A stretch of DNA of 64,000 bases from Pseudomonas petrae. Its GTDB lineage: Bacteria > Pseudomonadota > Gammaproteobacteria > Pseudomonadales > Pseudomonadaceae. The stretch lies in contig NZ_JAKJXE010000008.1 in NCBI RefSeq assembly GCF_021728295.1, positions 248,001 through 312,000 on the forward strand. The letters are read 5' to 3'. Both the position numbers and the translations under genes were made by a program. The stretch's first letter is position 1, and the number at the start of each line of letters is the position of its first letter. The notes beneath the pieces are model-generated. The model was not told the origin of the DNA, ran no database searches, and saw only the letters and a program-made list of their open reading frames with translations. Below, one piece after another: positions 1 through 8,004 of the stretch.

Positions 1-15
1 CCTGTGGGACAAGCT

Positions 16-1344
16 TCAATCCCCAAAAGCCCCCAGCAGTAACACCACGTTCAGCACGATGATCAACAGTGCGATGCCCCAGGCCAGGGTCGTCAGCACG
101 GGCCCGGTGACGAAATCGCCCATCAGCTTGCGGTCCGACACGAAGCGCACCAGCGGGACGATGGCGAAGGGCAGTTGCATCGACAGGATGACCTGACTCA
201 GCACCAGCAACTTGGCGGTGCCCTGCGCGCCATAAATACTGGTCACCACAATCACCGGAATGATCGCGAGGCCCCGTGTCAGCAGGCGGCGGATCCAGCC
301 CGGCAGGCGCAGGCGCAGAAAACCTTCCATGACGATCTGCCCGGCAAGGGTCGCCGTGACCGTGGAATTGATCCCCGAGGCCAGCAGCGCCACGCCGAAC
401 AGCATCGACGCCATGCCCACGCCCAGCATCGGCGAAAGCAAATGGTAGGCCTGCTCGATTTCCACCACGTCGGTCTTGCCGGCCTTGTGAAACACCGTCG
501 CCGCCGTGATCAGAATCGCCGCATTGACGAACAGCGCCAACGTCAGCGCGATCGTGCTGTCGGTCACCGCCCAGCGCAGGCCGATGCGTCGACCTTCATC
601 CGTGCGCGGATAGGCGCGTGTCTGCACGATGGACGAGTGCAGGTACAGATTGTGCGGCATCACTGTTGCGCCAATGATGCCGATCGCCAGGTACAGCGCC
701 TCGGGATTGGTAACCACCTCGGCCTTGGGGATGAAGCCGGCAAACAGCTCAGCCAGATCAGGCTGGGCGAGCACCATCTGGATGGCGAAGCAGGCGAAGA
801 TGACCAGTAGCAGCGCAATCACAAACGCTTCAAGCGCCCGGAACCCGCGGCCCATGAGCAGAAAAATGAGAAACACGTCGACTGCCGAAATCACCGCGCC
901 CCAGATCAGCGGAATACCGAACAACAGGTTCAGCGCAATGGCAGTGCCGATGACCTCGGCCAGGTCGCAGGCAATGATCGCGATCTCGCAGGCAATCCAC
1001 AGGCCAATGCACACCGGCCGGCTGCAGCGTTCGCGGCAGGCGCGCGCCAGGTCACAACCGGTGACGATGCCCAGACGCGCCGAGAGCGCCTGCAGCACAA
1101 TGGCCATCAGGTTCGACAGCAGAATCACCGACAGCAGCAGGTAGCCAAATTTCGAACCACCGGCAATGTCGGTGGCCCAGTTGCCCGGGTCCATGTAACC
1201 CACGGCGACCATATAGCCGGGGCCGGTGAACGCGAGCAGCCGCTTGAACCAGTTGCCGGTCTTGGGCATGGCGACACTGGCGCTGGGCATGCCCCCGCCG
1301 AGTGTGTCGTCGCCGGGGCTGGCAGGGTGATCGATGGGCGGCAT
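16..1344 (-). CDS. mntH: Nramp-family divalent metal (Mn/Fe) transporter MntH
   Basis: Predicted proton-coupled importer of Mn2+/Fe2+ in the inner membrane. The protein is 442 residues with about eleven hydrophobic segments. The Nramp metal-site motifs are present: DPGNW in TM1 (D52) and MPHNLYLHS in TM6 (about residue 229). An in-frame ATG 34 codons further upstream (at 1446) exists, but the extra residues are Pro/Ser-rich and lack a ribosome site. The chosen ATG has GGAA about 8 nt before it, though this is still a weak site. It follows the glycosyltransferase gene on the same strand after about 130 bp, so co-transcription is possible but not obvious. No Mur/Fur/MntR box is evident. The family call is firm; metal preference is inferred from the family. 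Confidence 0.93.
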   Translation of the reverse strand: MPPIDHPASPGDDTLGGGMPSASVAMPKTGNWFKRLLAFTGPGYMVAVGYMDPGNWATDIAGGSKFGYLLLSVILLSNLMAIVLQALSARLGIVTGCDLARACRERCSRPVCIGLWIACEIAIIACDLAEVIGTAIALNLLFGIPLIWGAVISAVDVFLIFLLMGRGFRALEAFVIALLLVIFACFAIQMVLAQPDLAELFAGFIPKAEVVTNPEALYLAIGIIGATVMPHNLYLHSSIVQTRAYPRTDEGRRIGLRWAVTDSTIALTLALFVNAAILITAATVFHKAGKTDVVEIEQAYHLLSPMLGVGMASMLFGVALLASGINSTVTATLAGQIVMEGFLRLRLPGWIRRLLTRGLAIIPVIVVTSIYGAQGTAKLLVLSQVILSMQLPFAIVPLVRFVSDRKLMGDFVTGPVLTTLAWGIALLIIVLNVVLLLGAFGD

Positions 1345-1476
1345 TGGGGATTCCGGCGTTGAATATTGAATGATCGGAATTGGCGACTGGCTGGGCACTT
1401 TGGCCCCGCTGTTCGGTTTTAGCGCCTGTGTATCGCATACCAGCACGCTTGGCGTGGCGCGTCCAATCGGAGCGCC

Positions 1477-2142
1477 TTAGCGGGACAGCGACGTCGCTGC
1501 CAGTGAGTTTAGATAATCCCCAAAGCCTTCTTTGCACCGGTAGTCTTTTCGTGCGCTGGTGGTGACGCTGTTCGCAGAAATCCACGCGATGGACGCGCCG
1601 ACGCGTTGCAGATCGGCGACCAGATGCACGTCTTCATGGGCGGCCAGCGCCTTGAAACCGCCGGCCTGCTGATAAGCATCGGCGCTGACGCCCAGGTTCG
1701 CGCCGTGGATGTGCCGATGGTCATCGACCGGGCGGTACAGCGAGTCGTAGCGTTGGCGCACATGCTCGGGGTGCCCGGACCAGTCATCGACTTCGACGAT
1801 GCCGCACACCGCGTCCACCTTCAGGCTGACCTGATGCGCCAGCCAGGCATAGGGCACGACGCTGTCGGCGTCGGTGAACGCCAGCCAGCGGGCGCCACGT
1901 TCGAGCATCAGCCGCGCGCCTTCTGCGCGGGTCATGCCGACGTTGCGGTATGCGCAAACGTGGGTGCCAATGCCGTGGGCGGCCGCGACCCGGGCCGAGG
2001 CATCGGAGCAGTCATCGAGCATGATCAGAATTTCCACGGGCTCGCCGTGGAGGTCTTCGTGAACAGAAGCGGCGACCAGGGACTTGATGCAGTCGTCCAG
2101 GAAATCTTCTTCGTTGTGTGCGGGGACAATAATTCCAATCAT
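1477..2142 (-). CDS. Family 2 glycosyltransferase
   Basis: Inverting nucleotide-sugar glycosyltransferase with a GT-A fold, 221 residues, no membrane segment. Visible: the N-terminal strand IIVPAHNEED, then DDCSDAS (nucleotide binding) and FTDADS (DxD-like metal site, about residue 90), then an acceptor-side motif GGFKALAAHEDVHL. The reading frame extends 47 codons upstream, but those residues (many Arg/His) do not resemble a protein start. The chosen ATG puts the family's first strand at residue 2. The ribosome site is weak. Acceptor and sugar cannot be told from sequence. The neighbours (a metal importer and a DJ-1 protein) do not suggest a polysaccharide cluster, so it may be a stand-alone enzyme. 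Confidence 0.85.
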   Translation of the reverse strand: MIGIIVPAHNEEDFLDDCIKSLVAASVHEDLHGEPVEILIMLDDCSDASARVAAAHGIGTHVCAYRNVGMTRAEGARLMLERGARWLAFTDADSVVPYAWLAHQVSLKVDAVCGIVEVDDWSGHPEHVRQRYDSLYRPVDDHRHIHGANLGVSADAYQQAGGFKALAAHEDVHLVADLQRVGASIAWISANSVTTSARKDYRCKEGFGDYLNSLAATSLSR

Positions 2143-2340
2143 CGAAGTGTCTCGTCTCGGCACCTGCGCTGATCGCGGCGTCCTTCGATGTCGACCGAAG
2201 CGATGGAAATTTGGTTTCAAGTATTTTCGTTTGTGAAGACCATCGCCTCGCTTGTCAGGCGTTGAGGCATGTCTCAAACCCATCGACGCCGCTGATCAGC
2301 GGCGTCGACGGGTTCTGCTTTATGGCCTGCGGATCAGGCT

Positions 2341-2904
2341 TCAGCCCGCCAGCAGCGCCTTGGCGATGGCCTCGTTGAACGCCGGCAGATCGTCCGGCGT
2401 GCGGGAGGTGATCAGCGTCCAGCCATTGGCCGGGCATTCCTTGACCTCGGCGTCGACCCAATTGGCCGCGCCGGCATTGACAAGGTCAGTGCGCACACTG
2501 GGGTAGGAGGTCAGGGTTTTGCCTTTGATCACGCCCGCATCGATCAGCAGCCATGGGCCATGGCAGATCGACGCGACGGTCTTGCCGGCGTCGGCGAACG
2601 CTTTGACCAGCTTCTGAGCATCGCTGTCCTGGCGCAGGGTGTCGGCGTTGACTGTGCCGCCGGGGATAACCAGTGCATCGAAATCAGCGGCAGACAGGCC
2701 GGCCAGCCTGGTGTCGGAGGTCACGGTCGCGTCTTTATCGGTGTCGTTCAGGAACAGTTGCGCAGTGCCGCCTTCGATGGAGGCGTGGGTGACCGCAGCA
2801 CCCTGACCCTTCAACGCTTCCAGCGGCTTGAGCAGCTCGTCGCGCTCAATGCCGGTGTTGGACGTGATGATCAAAACCTTCTTGCCGTTCAGTTGATTGC
2901 TCAT
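2341..2904 (-). CDS. DJ-1/PfpI family protein (YhbO/PfpI-like)
   Basis: 187 residues, the usual length of the cytoplasmic PfpI/YhbO branch. The nucleophile elbow ICHGPW carries the catalytic cysteine, and the glutamate of the family is in the IERDE segment near residue 20. Members are described as general stress proteins, proteases or deglycases of glyoxal-modified protein; the reaction of this one cannot be assigned from sequence. A good ribosome site (AGAGGAAA) precedes the ATG. About 45 nt upstream of the start is a GC-rich hairpin (2949-2967) that could end transcription from the lipoprotein gene or sit in the leader. Confidence 0.9.
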   Translation of the reverse strand: MSNQLNGKKVLIITSNTGIERDELLKPLEALKGQGAAVTHASIEGGTAQLFLNDTDKDATVTSDTRLAGLSAADFDALVIPGGTVNADTLRQDSDAQKLVKAFADAGKTVASICHGPWLLIDAGVIKGKTLTSYPSVRTDLVNAGAANWVDAEVKECPANGWTLITSRTPDDLPAFNEAIAKALLAG

Positions 2905-2948
2905 GCTTTCGCTTTCCTCTGAAATAAAAAGTGCTGAAGTTGAAACTG

Positions 2949-2967
2949 CGCCCGCTGTCAGCGGGCG
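2949..2967. other. GC-rich hairpin in the 5' region of the PfpI gene
   Basis: A stem CGCCCGCTG pairs with CAGCGGGCG across one T. There is no T-run on either side, so it is not a classical terminator. It lies between two same-strand genes and could be an mRNA-stabilising or attenuating element. Confidence 0.4.
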
Positions 2968-3122
2968 GTGTCACTTTCAGAGGAAGCCGGAAAAGCAAAA
3001 GTTCAGACCGATTGCGTGGCCGGGTAGTGGGCCGTGGCGCATGACTCAGGCCGAATAGCCGCATTCCGTGCGCTTGCAGCAGTGCCGTGCGACGAAACGG
3101 CGCAGCGTGATTCACACCGTTG

Positions 3123-3470
3123 TCACAGGCACTCGCGGACCGCGTTTTCCAGCGCATTGCGGCCAAAGGCCGAAGACAGCGGGGCGCGTTGATAAAGGAA
3201 AACCCGGGTATTGGGGTTGCCTTTGTACACCTCGAGAATTTCATCGGAGGCGATCTTGCCGGAGATCAGTAATTTGTAGTGGCCCTTGCTCTCGGTCATG
3301 GTCGTGCCGGGCTTGATCTGCTGCCACTTGGGGTAGATGCACTTGGCGTAGTCAGACGGCGTCTTGGCGGTATCGAAATTGAACGACGGGTTGTTCGGCG
3401 TTGAACTGCAACCCGCCAGCACCACGGCCATGGCGCAGCCCAGTAGCGAGTACGGAAATAAACGGCGCAT
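3123..3470 (-). CDS. Small lipoprotein of unknown function
   Basis: 115 residues. The lipoprotein signal peptide ends in LAGC (Cys21), so the mature protein is probably anchored in the outer membrane facing the periplasm. AGGA lies 7 nt before the ATG; the preceding TTG codon is not needed. The mature part has two cysteines, in DYAKC and at the C-terminus in RECL, which may form a disulfide. The pattern K-T/S-P-x-DYA-x-C, an L-x-I strand, a hydrophobic I/V-x-x-I/V stretch, L-Y/F-x-R and a terminal A-V-x-x-C is shared with the lipoprotein at 41631, so the two appear to be distant paralogues. No function is known to me. Confidence 0.85.
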   Translation of the reverse strand: MRRLFPYSLLGCAMAVVLAGCSSTPNNPSFNFDTAKTPSDYAKCIYPKWQQIKPGTTMTESKGHYKLLISGKIASDEILEVYKGNPNTRVFLYQRAPLSSAFGRNALENAVRECL

Positions 3471-3679
3471 CAATTCATCCTGAATAAGAAAACGAAAACA
3501 ATTCGACCGAGTCGGTGGGCACCTATGTTGACCAGCAACCGTGCAAATGAAAAGCGCACGTTCTGAAATTTTTCACCCCCTGTTGACGTCCCGGTTGCGC
3601 AGCCTTCATCCAGTCTCTGAGCGCTTCATTCTGATGAATGACATCGGTCAGCTACTTCGCTGCTTCGTGCTCGATTCGT

Positions 3680-3707
3680 TTGACAATGCTCGTTTAATGA
3701 ATAAAGT
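3680..3707 (+). promoter_or_regulatory. Candidate sigma-70 promoter for the GH3 gene
   Basis: A perfect TTGACA is followed after 16 nt by TAAAGT, 65 nt upstream of the chosen start of the glycosidase. The rest of the 300 bp gap between the divergent lipoprotein and GH3 genes shows no gene and no clear operator. Prediction by eye only. Confidence 0.4.
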
Positions 3708-3771
3708 GAGCGGAAACGAGCGCTCGACTAAGCGTATGTCTGCTCGTCCCTGCCTGATTGACGGAGAGCAT

Positions 3772-4857
3772 ATGCCACACGATGAACTGCAACGGGCTGC
3801 ACGGTCAGTCTTGATGCCGGCGATTGCCGGCCTGGCGCTGGATGAACCCGTGCGCCGGCATCTGCAAGCCGGCGGCGTGTCGGTACTGCTGGGCGAGACC
3901 CGGGACGAATACGTGGCGCGGCGCATGAGTTTCGAGCGCCGCCGCGAAGAAACCGACGCGCAATTTTCCGCGATCGCCAGGGAGGCCGCGGCCTGTGCCG
4001 CGGCGCCGGTGCTGATCGCCGTCGATCAGGAGCTTGGCGGCATCCAGCGCCTGCACGGTCTGGTGCCCGGTATGCCGGCTTCGGCCGAATTGACCCACAT
4101 GAGCACCGAAGCCATCGAATCGCGCTGTTATGAAATGGCCAGCTCGGCCCGGGTCATGGGCGTCAACCTGTTCCTGGCGCCGATTGTTGACGTGGTCACC
4201 GGGGCGAATCCCTGGCTGCACCAGCGCAACCTCGGGCCGGATCCCGCCGAAGTGGCGCGCATTGCCTGCGCATTCATCCGCGGCGTGCAGCGCGCCGGCG
4301 TGATCGCCACGGCCAAGCACTTTCCCGGGCATCACCAGGTCGAGCAGGACCCGGCGGTGGAGCGGGCTACCGTGACTGATGATGCCGCTGCGCTCAGCAA
4401 CGGCCTGGACGTATTCCGGCAAGTCATTGCAGCAGGCGTCGGGGCAATCATGCCCGGACCTGCCGTGTTCCCGGCGCTGGATCCGCACCGGTCGGCCAGC
4501 ACCTCGGCGGCGGTGATCGGGCTCCTGCGTGACGCGTTGGGATTTGAAGGGCTGATCGTGTCCGACGACCTCGATGCCGTTTCCATTCTGCGGGGCAACA
4601 GCATTGCCGACACCGCCGTCGCCGCCCTCAACGCCGGCGCGCACCTGTTGCTGGTGTCAGCCGAAGCGGGCCTGGATGACATCGCGCGAGCCATCGTCGA
4701 TGCAGTGTCCAGCGGACAACTCGACGCGCAACGCCTGTTCGCAGCGGCCCACACCGTTCGCTTCCATGCCGGGACGTCGAGAGCCCAGGTGGATTCCGGC
4801 CTGTACGTCTCCTACCCGGTCTCAGCCGGGCACGTGACGCGCAGAGTGATGCTCTGA
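3772..4857 (+). CDS. GH3 family glycosidase, NagZ-like beta-N-acetylhexosaminidase
   Basis: 361 residues, cytoplasmic, single GH3 TIM barrel like NagZ, which removes GlcNAc from anhydro-muropeptides during wall recycling. Family motifs are recognisable but altered: VDQELGGIQRL (about 84; NagZ has DQEGGRVQR), KHFPGHH (about 182, substrate Lys-His) and SDDLDA (about 264, with the nucleophile Asp). The start with GGAG 8 nt before it was preferred; longer in-frame starts add non-conserved residues. Since Pseudomonas normally carries a canonical nagZ elsewhere, this diverged copy may act on another N-acetylhexosaminide. The assignment to GH3 is firm; the substrate is not. Confidence 0.82.
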   Translation: MPHDELQRAARSVLMPAIAGLALDEPVRRHLQAGGVSVLLGETRDEYVARRMSFERRREETDAQFSAIAREAAACAAAPVLIAVDQELGGIQRLHGLVPGMPASAELTHMSTEAIESRCYEMASSARVMGVNLFLAPIVDVVTGANPWLHQRNLGPDPAEVARIACAFIRGVQRAGVIATAKHFPGHHQVEQDPAVERATVTDDAAALSNGLDVFRQVIAAGVGAIMPGPAVFPALDPHRSASTSAAVIGLLRDALGFEGLIVSDDLDAVSILRGNSIADTAVAALNAGAHLLLVSAEAGLDDIARAIVDAVSSGQLDAQRLFAAAHTVRFHAGTSRAQVDSGLYVSYPVSAGHVTRRVML

Positions 4858-4953
4858 TCACAGTGCCAGCAGCTGACGGCACAGCGCGTTTGTACTCACC
4901 GGTGGCATGTTTTACCCTCTGCGCCACTCCTCAAATGACAAAAGGAATGCCAA

Positions 4954-5718
4954 ATGAGCTGGTCCGCCAAACAGTACGCCCTGTTCGAACAGCAACGCAC
5001 CCGACCGGTACGTGACCTCGTCGCCGCCATCCCTTTGGCGTCTGCGCGAGCCGTCGTTGATCTCGGCTGTGGTCCCGGCAACTCTACTGAAGTGTTGGCC
5101 GAGCGCTTTCCGGACGCCACGGTGACCGGGCTCGACAGTTCCGACGACATGCTGCGCGACGCCCGTCAGCGGCTGCCGAAACTTGCCTTCGAACTGGCGG
5201 ACATTGGCAGCTGGAATCCGGCGCAGACCTACGACGTGATTCTCGCCAACGCGTCGCTGCAATGGGTGCCTGACCACGCGACGCTGTATCCACGGCTGCT
5301 CAGCCTGCTCAATCCCGCCGGTGTGCTGGCGGTACAGACGCCGGACAATCTTGAGGAGCCTGCCCATCGTCTGGCCCGTGACATCGCCGCGAGTGCGGAG
5401 TGGGCCGGCAGGATCGGCGACGTCAAGCACCCCGATCGACACACCGCCGCCTATTACTTCGAACTGCTGCGGTCGCATTGCGCCGAGGTCGATGTCTGGC
5501 GCACCACGTACCACCATCCCCTCGCCGGCGGGCACGCGGCGGTGGTCGAGTGGTTCAAAGGCTCGGCGCTGAGGCCGTATCTGCAAAAGCTGGATGAGTC
5601 GGCGCAGCAGGATTTTCTCGATGCATATCTGCAGGCGATCAGTCAGGCCTATCCTGCGCTGGACGACGGTACGGTGCTGCTGCCGTTCCCGCGCTTGTTC
5701 ATCGTTGCGACACGTTGA
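4954..5718 (+). CDS. tam: Trans-aconitate 2-methyltransferase
   Basis: S-adenosylmethionine-dependent methylation of trans-aconitate, a side product of the aconitase reaction that inhibits the citrate cycle; cytoplasmic. 254 residues, the usual length. SAM motif I is VVDLGCGPGNST (about 34-45), the acidic strand end is GLDSSDDML, and motif IV is YDVILANASLQWVPDH. The family-typical N-terminus MSWSAKQYALFEQQRTRP is present. A strong AAAGGAA site lies upstream. It stands between the GH3 gene and the cupin gene with short gaps, but no operon logic is evident. Confidence 0.93.
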   Translation: MSWSAKQYALFEQQRTRPVRDLVAAIPLASARAVVDLGCGPGNSTEVLAERFPDATVTGLDSSDDMLRDARQRLPKLAFELADIGSWNPAQTYDVILANASLQWVPDHATLYPRLLSLLNPAGVLAVQTPDNLEEPAHRLARDIAASAEWAGRIGDVKHPDRHTAAYYFELLRSHCAEVDVWRTTYHHPLAGGHAAVVEWFKGSALRPYLQKLDESAQQDFLDAYLQAISQAYPALDDGTVLLPFPRLFIVATR

Positions 5719-5799
5719 GGGGGGCGGTTTGCTTCAAACGCCACGGCGCAGGAGCTTTGCGACCCGTGATCGCGATCGCCGTTTTCTGATGGAGTGAGG

Positions 5800-6303
5800 A
5801 TGAACAACGACCCAAGCGAACTGGCCGCGCGCCTGATTCGCAACTTCAACGATGTGCCGCTGCAGCACGAGCGGCGTGATCCGTTGTACGAAAGCCACGC
5901 CGCCCGCCTGGGCACCGACACCGCCGCGCAGAAGCTGGGTGCGTCGGTGGACATCGTCGCGCCGGGCAAGCGCTCTTGCCCTTATCACTTTCATTACGCC
6001 CAGGAGGAGATGTTCGTGATCCTCGACGGGGAGGGCACGTTGCGCGTCGCGGGGGAAATGCTGCCGATCCGCAGTGGCGATGTCATCTTCATTCCGCCGG
6101 GGCCGGAGTATCCCCACCAGCTGATCAACACCTCGGACGGACCGCTGAAGTATTTGTCCATCAGCACCCGGGAGACGCCGGAAGTGTGTGAATACCCGGA
6201 CTCCGGCAAGTATCAGGCGATGGTCACCATCAACGGCGCACGGGCCTTTGCCGCCGTCCAGCGCCCGGACGCGACGCTGGATTATTGGGAAGACGAGCCT
6301 TGA
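5800..6303 (+). CDS. Cupin-domain protein
   Basis: 167 residues with one conserved beta-barrel cupin core: PYHFHYAQEEMFVILDGEG (motif 1, metal-binding His, His and Glu) and a motif 2 around FIPPGPEYPHQLIN (His). Such proteins bind a metal and act as small-molecule isomerases, dioxygenases or sensors; nothing here fixes the role. The ATG preceded by GGAGTGAGG is chosen over the in-frame GTG two codons earlier. It begins 80 bp after tam on the same strand. Confidence 0.85.
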   Translation: MNNDPSELAARLIRNFNDVPLQHERRDPLYESHAARLGTDTAAQKLGASVDIVAPGKRSCPYHFHYAQEEMFVILDGEGTLRVAGEMLPIRSGDVIFIPPGPEYPHQLINTSDGPLKYLSISTRETPEVCEYPDSGKYQAMVTINGARAFAAVQRPDATLDYWEDEP

Positions 6304-6335
6304 TAAAAGACTCAGGCTGGGGCCAAGGACCTGTT

Positions 6336-6347
6336 TGGTTATAACCA
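6336..6347. promoter_or_regulatory. Perfect palindrome upstream of the TSUP gene
   Basis: TGGTTATAACCA, a 12 bp perfect palindrome in the 146 bp gap before the permease gene, is about 100 nt from its start. It looks like an operator half-pair for a LysR- or TetR-type regulator. No regulator gene is adjacent, so the partner is unknown. Confidence 0.3.
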
Positions 6348-6449
6348 TAGAACGTCTCGATCTAGGCCCGATATAAGAAAAGCAGCGGTCCATAGCGCAA
6401 AAATCGCTATTCTGCCCGCCCGCTTTTGAATGTGCAGTCAGGCAGAGCA

Positions 6450-7235
6450 ATGGATTTTGGCAACGCAGGTTTCGTCGTCGCAGGGCTGGTGGTGGGTTTC
6501 ATCGTCGGGATGACGGGTGTGGGGGGTGGATCGCTCATGACCCCGATCCTGCTGTGGTTCGGCATCAACCCCGCCACAGCAGTGGGCACCGACCTGCTGT
6601 ACGCCGCCATCACCAAAAGCGGTGGCGTGCTGGTTCACAAAAAGAACGACAACATCGACTGGGGCATTACCGGCTGGCTGACCCTGGGCAGTGTGCCGGC
6701 CGCCGGGTTGACACTGTGGTTTCTGAGCAGCTTGCACACCGCGCCGGACGCAATGAACTCGGTGATCAAACAAGCGCTGGGCGTGGTGCTGCTGCTGACC
6801 GCTCTGGCGATCTTTTTCAAGAAGCGCTTGCTGGCGTTTGCCCAGCGGCACGCCGGAGATCGCTACCGCCTCAGCACCAAAACCCTTAACGGGCTGACGG
6901 TGCTGACCGGCGTCATCCTTGGCACCATGGTGGCGCTGACGTCCATCGGCGCTGGCGCGCTCGGCACCGTGGCGCTGTTCCTGCTTTATCCTTTCCTCGA
7001 AACACGCCGCCTGGTCGGCACCGAAATCGCCCACGCCGTCCCCCTGACGCTCATCGCCGGCATCGGCCACGCCAGCATGGGCAACATGAACTGGTCGATG
7101 CTGGGCTACCTGCTGATGGGCTCGCTGCCGGGCATCTACATCGGCAGCCACCTCACCGGCCGCATACCCGACGCCATTCTTCGTCCCTGTCTGGCGCTGA
7201 TGCTGTTGGCGATCGGTTACAAACTGGCGTTTTGA
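6450..7235 (+). CDS. TSUP (TauE/SafE) family sulfite/sulfonate-type exporter
   Basis: 261 residues with about eight hydrophobic segments in two repeats, the architecture of TauE/SafE/YfcA permeases. The conserved glycine-rich motif GMTGVGGGSLMTP in the first repeat and its weaker counterpart TSIGAGALGT in the second are both visible. Members move sulfite, sulfoacetate or related organosulfur anions across the inner membrane; the substrate is unknown here. The chosen ATG starts just before the first membrane segment; the ribosome site is weak (AGGCAG). There are no sulfur-metabolism genes beside it. Confidence 0.85.
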   Translation: MDFGNAGFVVAGLVVGFIVGMTGVGGGSLMTPILLWFGINPATAVGTDLLYAAITKSGGVLVHKKNDNIDWGITGWLTLGSVPAAGLTLWFLSSLHTAPDAMNSVIKQALGVVLLLTALAIFFKKRLLAFAQRHAGDRYRLSTKTLNGLTVLTGVILGTMVALTSIGAGALGTVALFLLYPFLETRRLVGTEIAHAVPLTLIAGIGHASMGNMNWSMLGYLLMGSLPGIYIGSHLTGRIPDAILRPCLALMLLAIGYKLAF

Positions 7236-7286
7236 AAGGGGGTGGGCGTTGAGTCGGGTAAAAGCGCGCTGATTGACCCATCGCAT

Positions 7287-7479
7287 TCGTGGGCAAGCGC
7301 GCTCCTGCAAGGGGATCTCGGCACTGTCCGGAATTTCCGGCGTATACAAACCGTGTAGGAGCGCGCTTGCCCGCGAAAAATCGCCTCCCAGCGAACAGGC
7401 AACCGACACCCCTTCGCTGGCATCTTCACCACCTGCAGCGGGTACACCCCAATTCATGGGAGCCGGTTTGCTGGCGAAC
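7287..7479. repeat. BIME: inverted pair of GCGCGCTTGCCCGCGA-type REPs plus a relic
   Basis: The REP core TAGGAGCGCGCTTGCCCGCGA occurs forward at 7354-7376 and inverted at 7287-7309. A decayed copy (GGGAGCCGGTTTGCTGGCGAA) is at 7458-7479. They fill the 320 bp between the convergent TSUP and channel genes, where no gene is seen. The same REP family recurs at 54.9 and 60.8 kb. Confidence 0.85.
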
Positions 7480-7559
7480 CCAGTCAGTCAGACATGAAGA
7501 TATCGCCTGACACGACGCCTTCCAGCTAGCACGCTCCAACACAGCTCGCGTGCACACGC

Positions 7560-7991
7560 TCAATCCTTCTCCGCTCCCCAATAACGCTGCATCTCGATGA
7601 ACAGAAACGACGCGGTCCAGGTAATCAGGACCAGCCCTGTCAACGCCTCCAGCCCCGTCAGATATTTCAGGTGCCCGCTGGGCGTGATGTCGCCGAAGCC
7701 GATGGTGGTGTAGGTCGTGAACGAGAAGTACACCGAGTCCATGAAGCTGCCGTCGAAATTGCCCGTCAGGCGTCCCAGTGTGTCGGACCGGTTCATCAGG
7801 TAATAGCCCAGGGCGAAGATCCAGACTTCAACGGCATGGGCGACCAGTGCACCGAGCACGCCGATGACGACCGTGAACCGATGCCGGAGACCAAGCCTGG
7901 GCATGAGCTGGTTCAGGCGAATCAGGCATTCGTAATGCACCATCACTGCCGTGGTGATGATCACGATATTGATGAGGGTGACGGCAATCAT
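7560..7991 (-). CDS. Two-TM potassium channel (Kch/Ion_trans_2 type)
   Basis: 143 residues. Three hydrophobic stretches are visible: an N-terminal helix (about 1-20), a second (about 40-65) and a C-terminal pore helix-filter-helix. The filter TTIGFGD (with the preceding YFSFTTY) is the signature of K+ channels, with Phe in place of the usual Tyr in GYG, as seen in several bacterial channels. No cytoplasmic RCK domain is present. The ATG with GGGGA upstream is used; a GTG lies one codon earlier. It starts 13 bp after the Fnr-like regulator gene ends and is surely co-transcribed with it, which suggests it is used under the same low-oxygen or redox condition. Confidence 0.87.
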   Translation of the reverse strand: MIAVTLINIVIITTAVMVHYECLIRLNQLMPRLGLRHRFTVVIGVLGALVAHAVEVWIFALGYYLMNRSDTLGRLTGNFDGSFMDSVYFSFTTYTTIGFGDITPSGHLKYLTGLEALTGLVLITWTASFLFIEMQRYWGAEKD

Positions 7992-8004
7992 CACGCGTCC
8001 CCAA

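Noticed and set aside
2143..2283. N-terminal 47-codon extension of the glycosyltransferase
   Set aside because: Residues are Arg/His-rich with no conservation pattern, and the fold begins right after the internal ATG.
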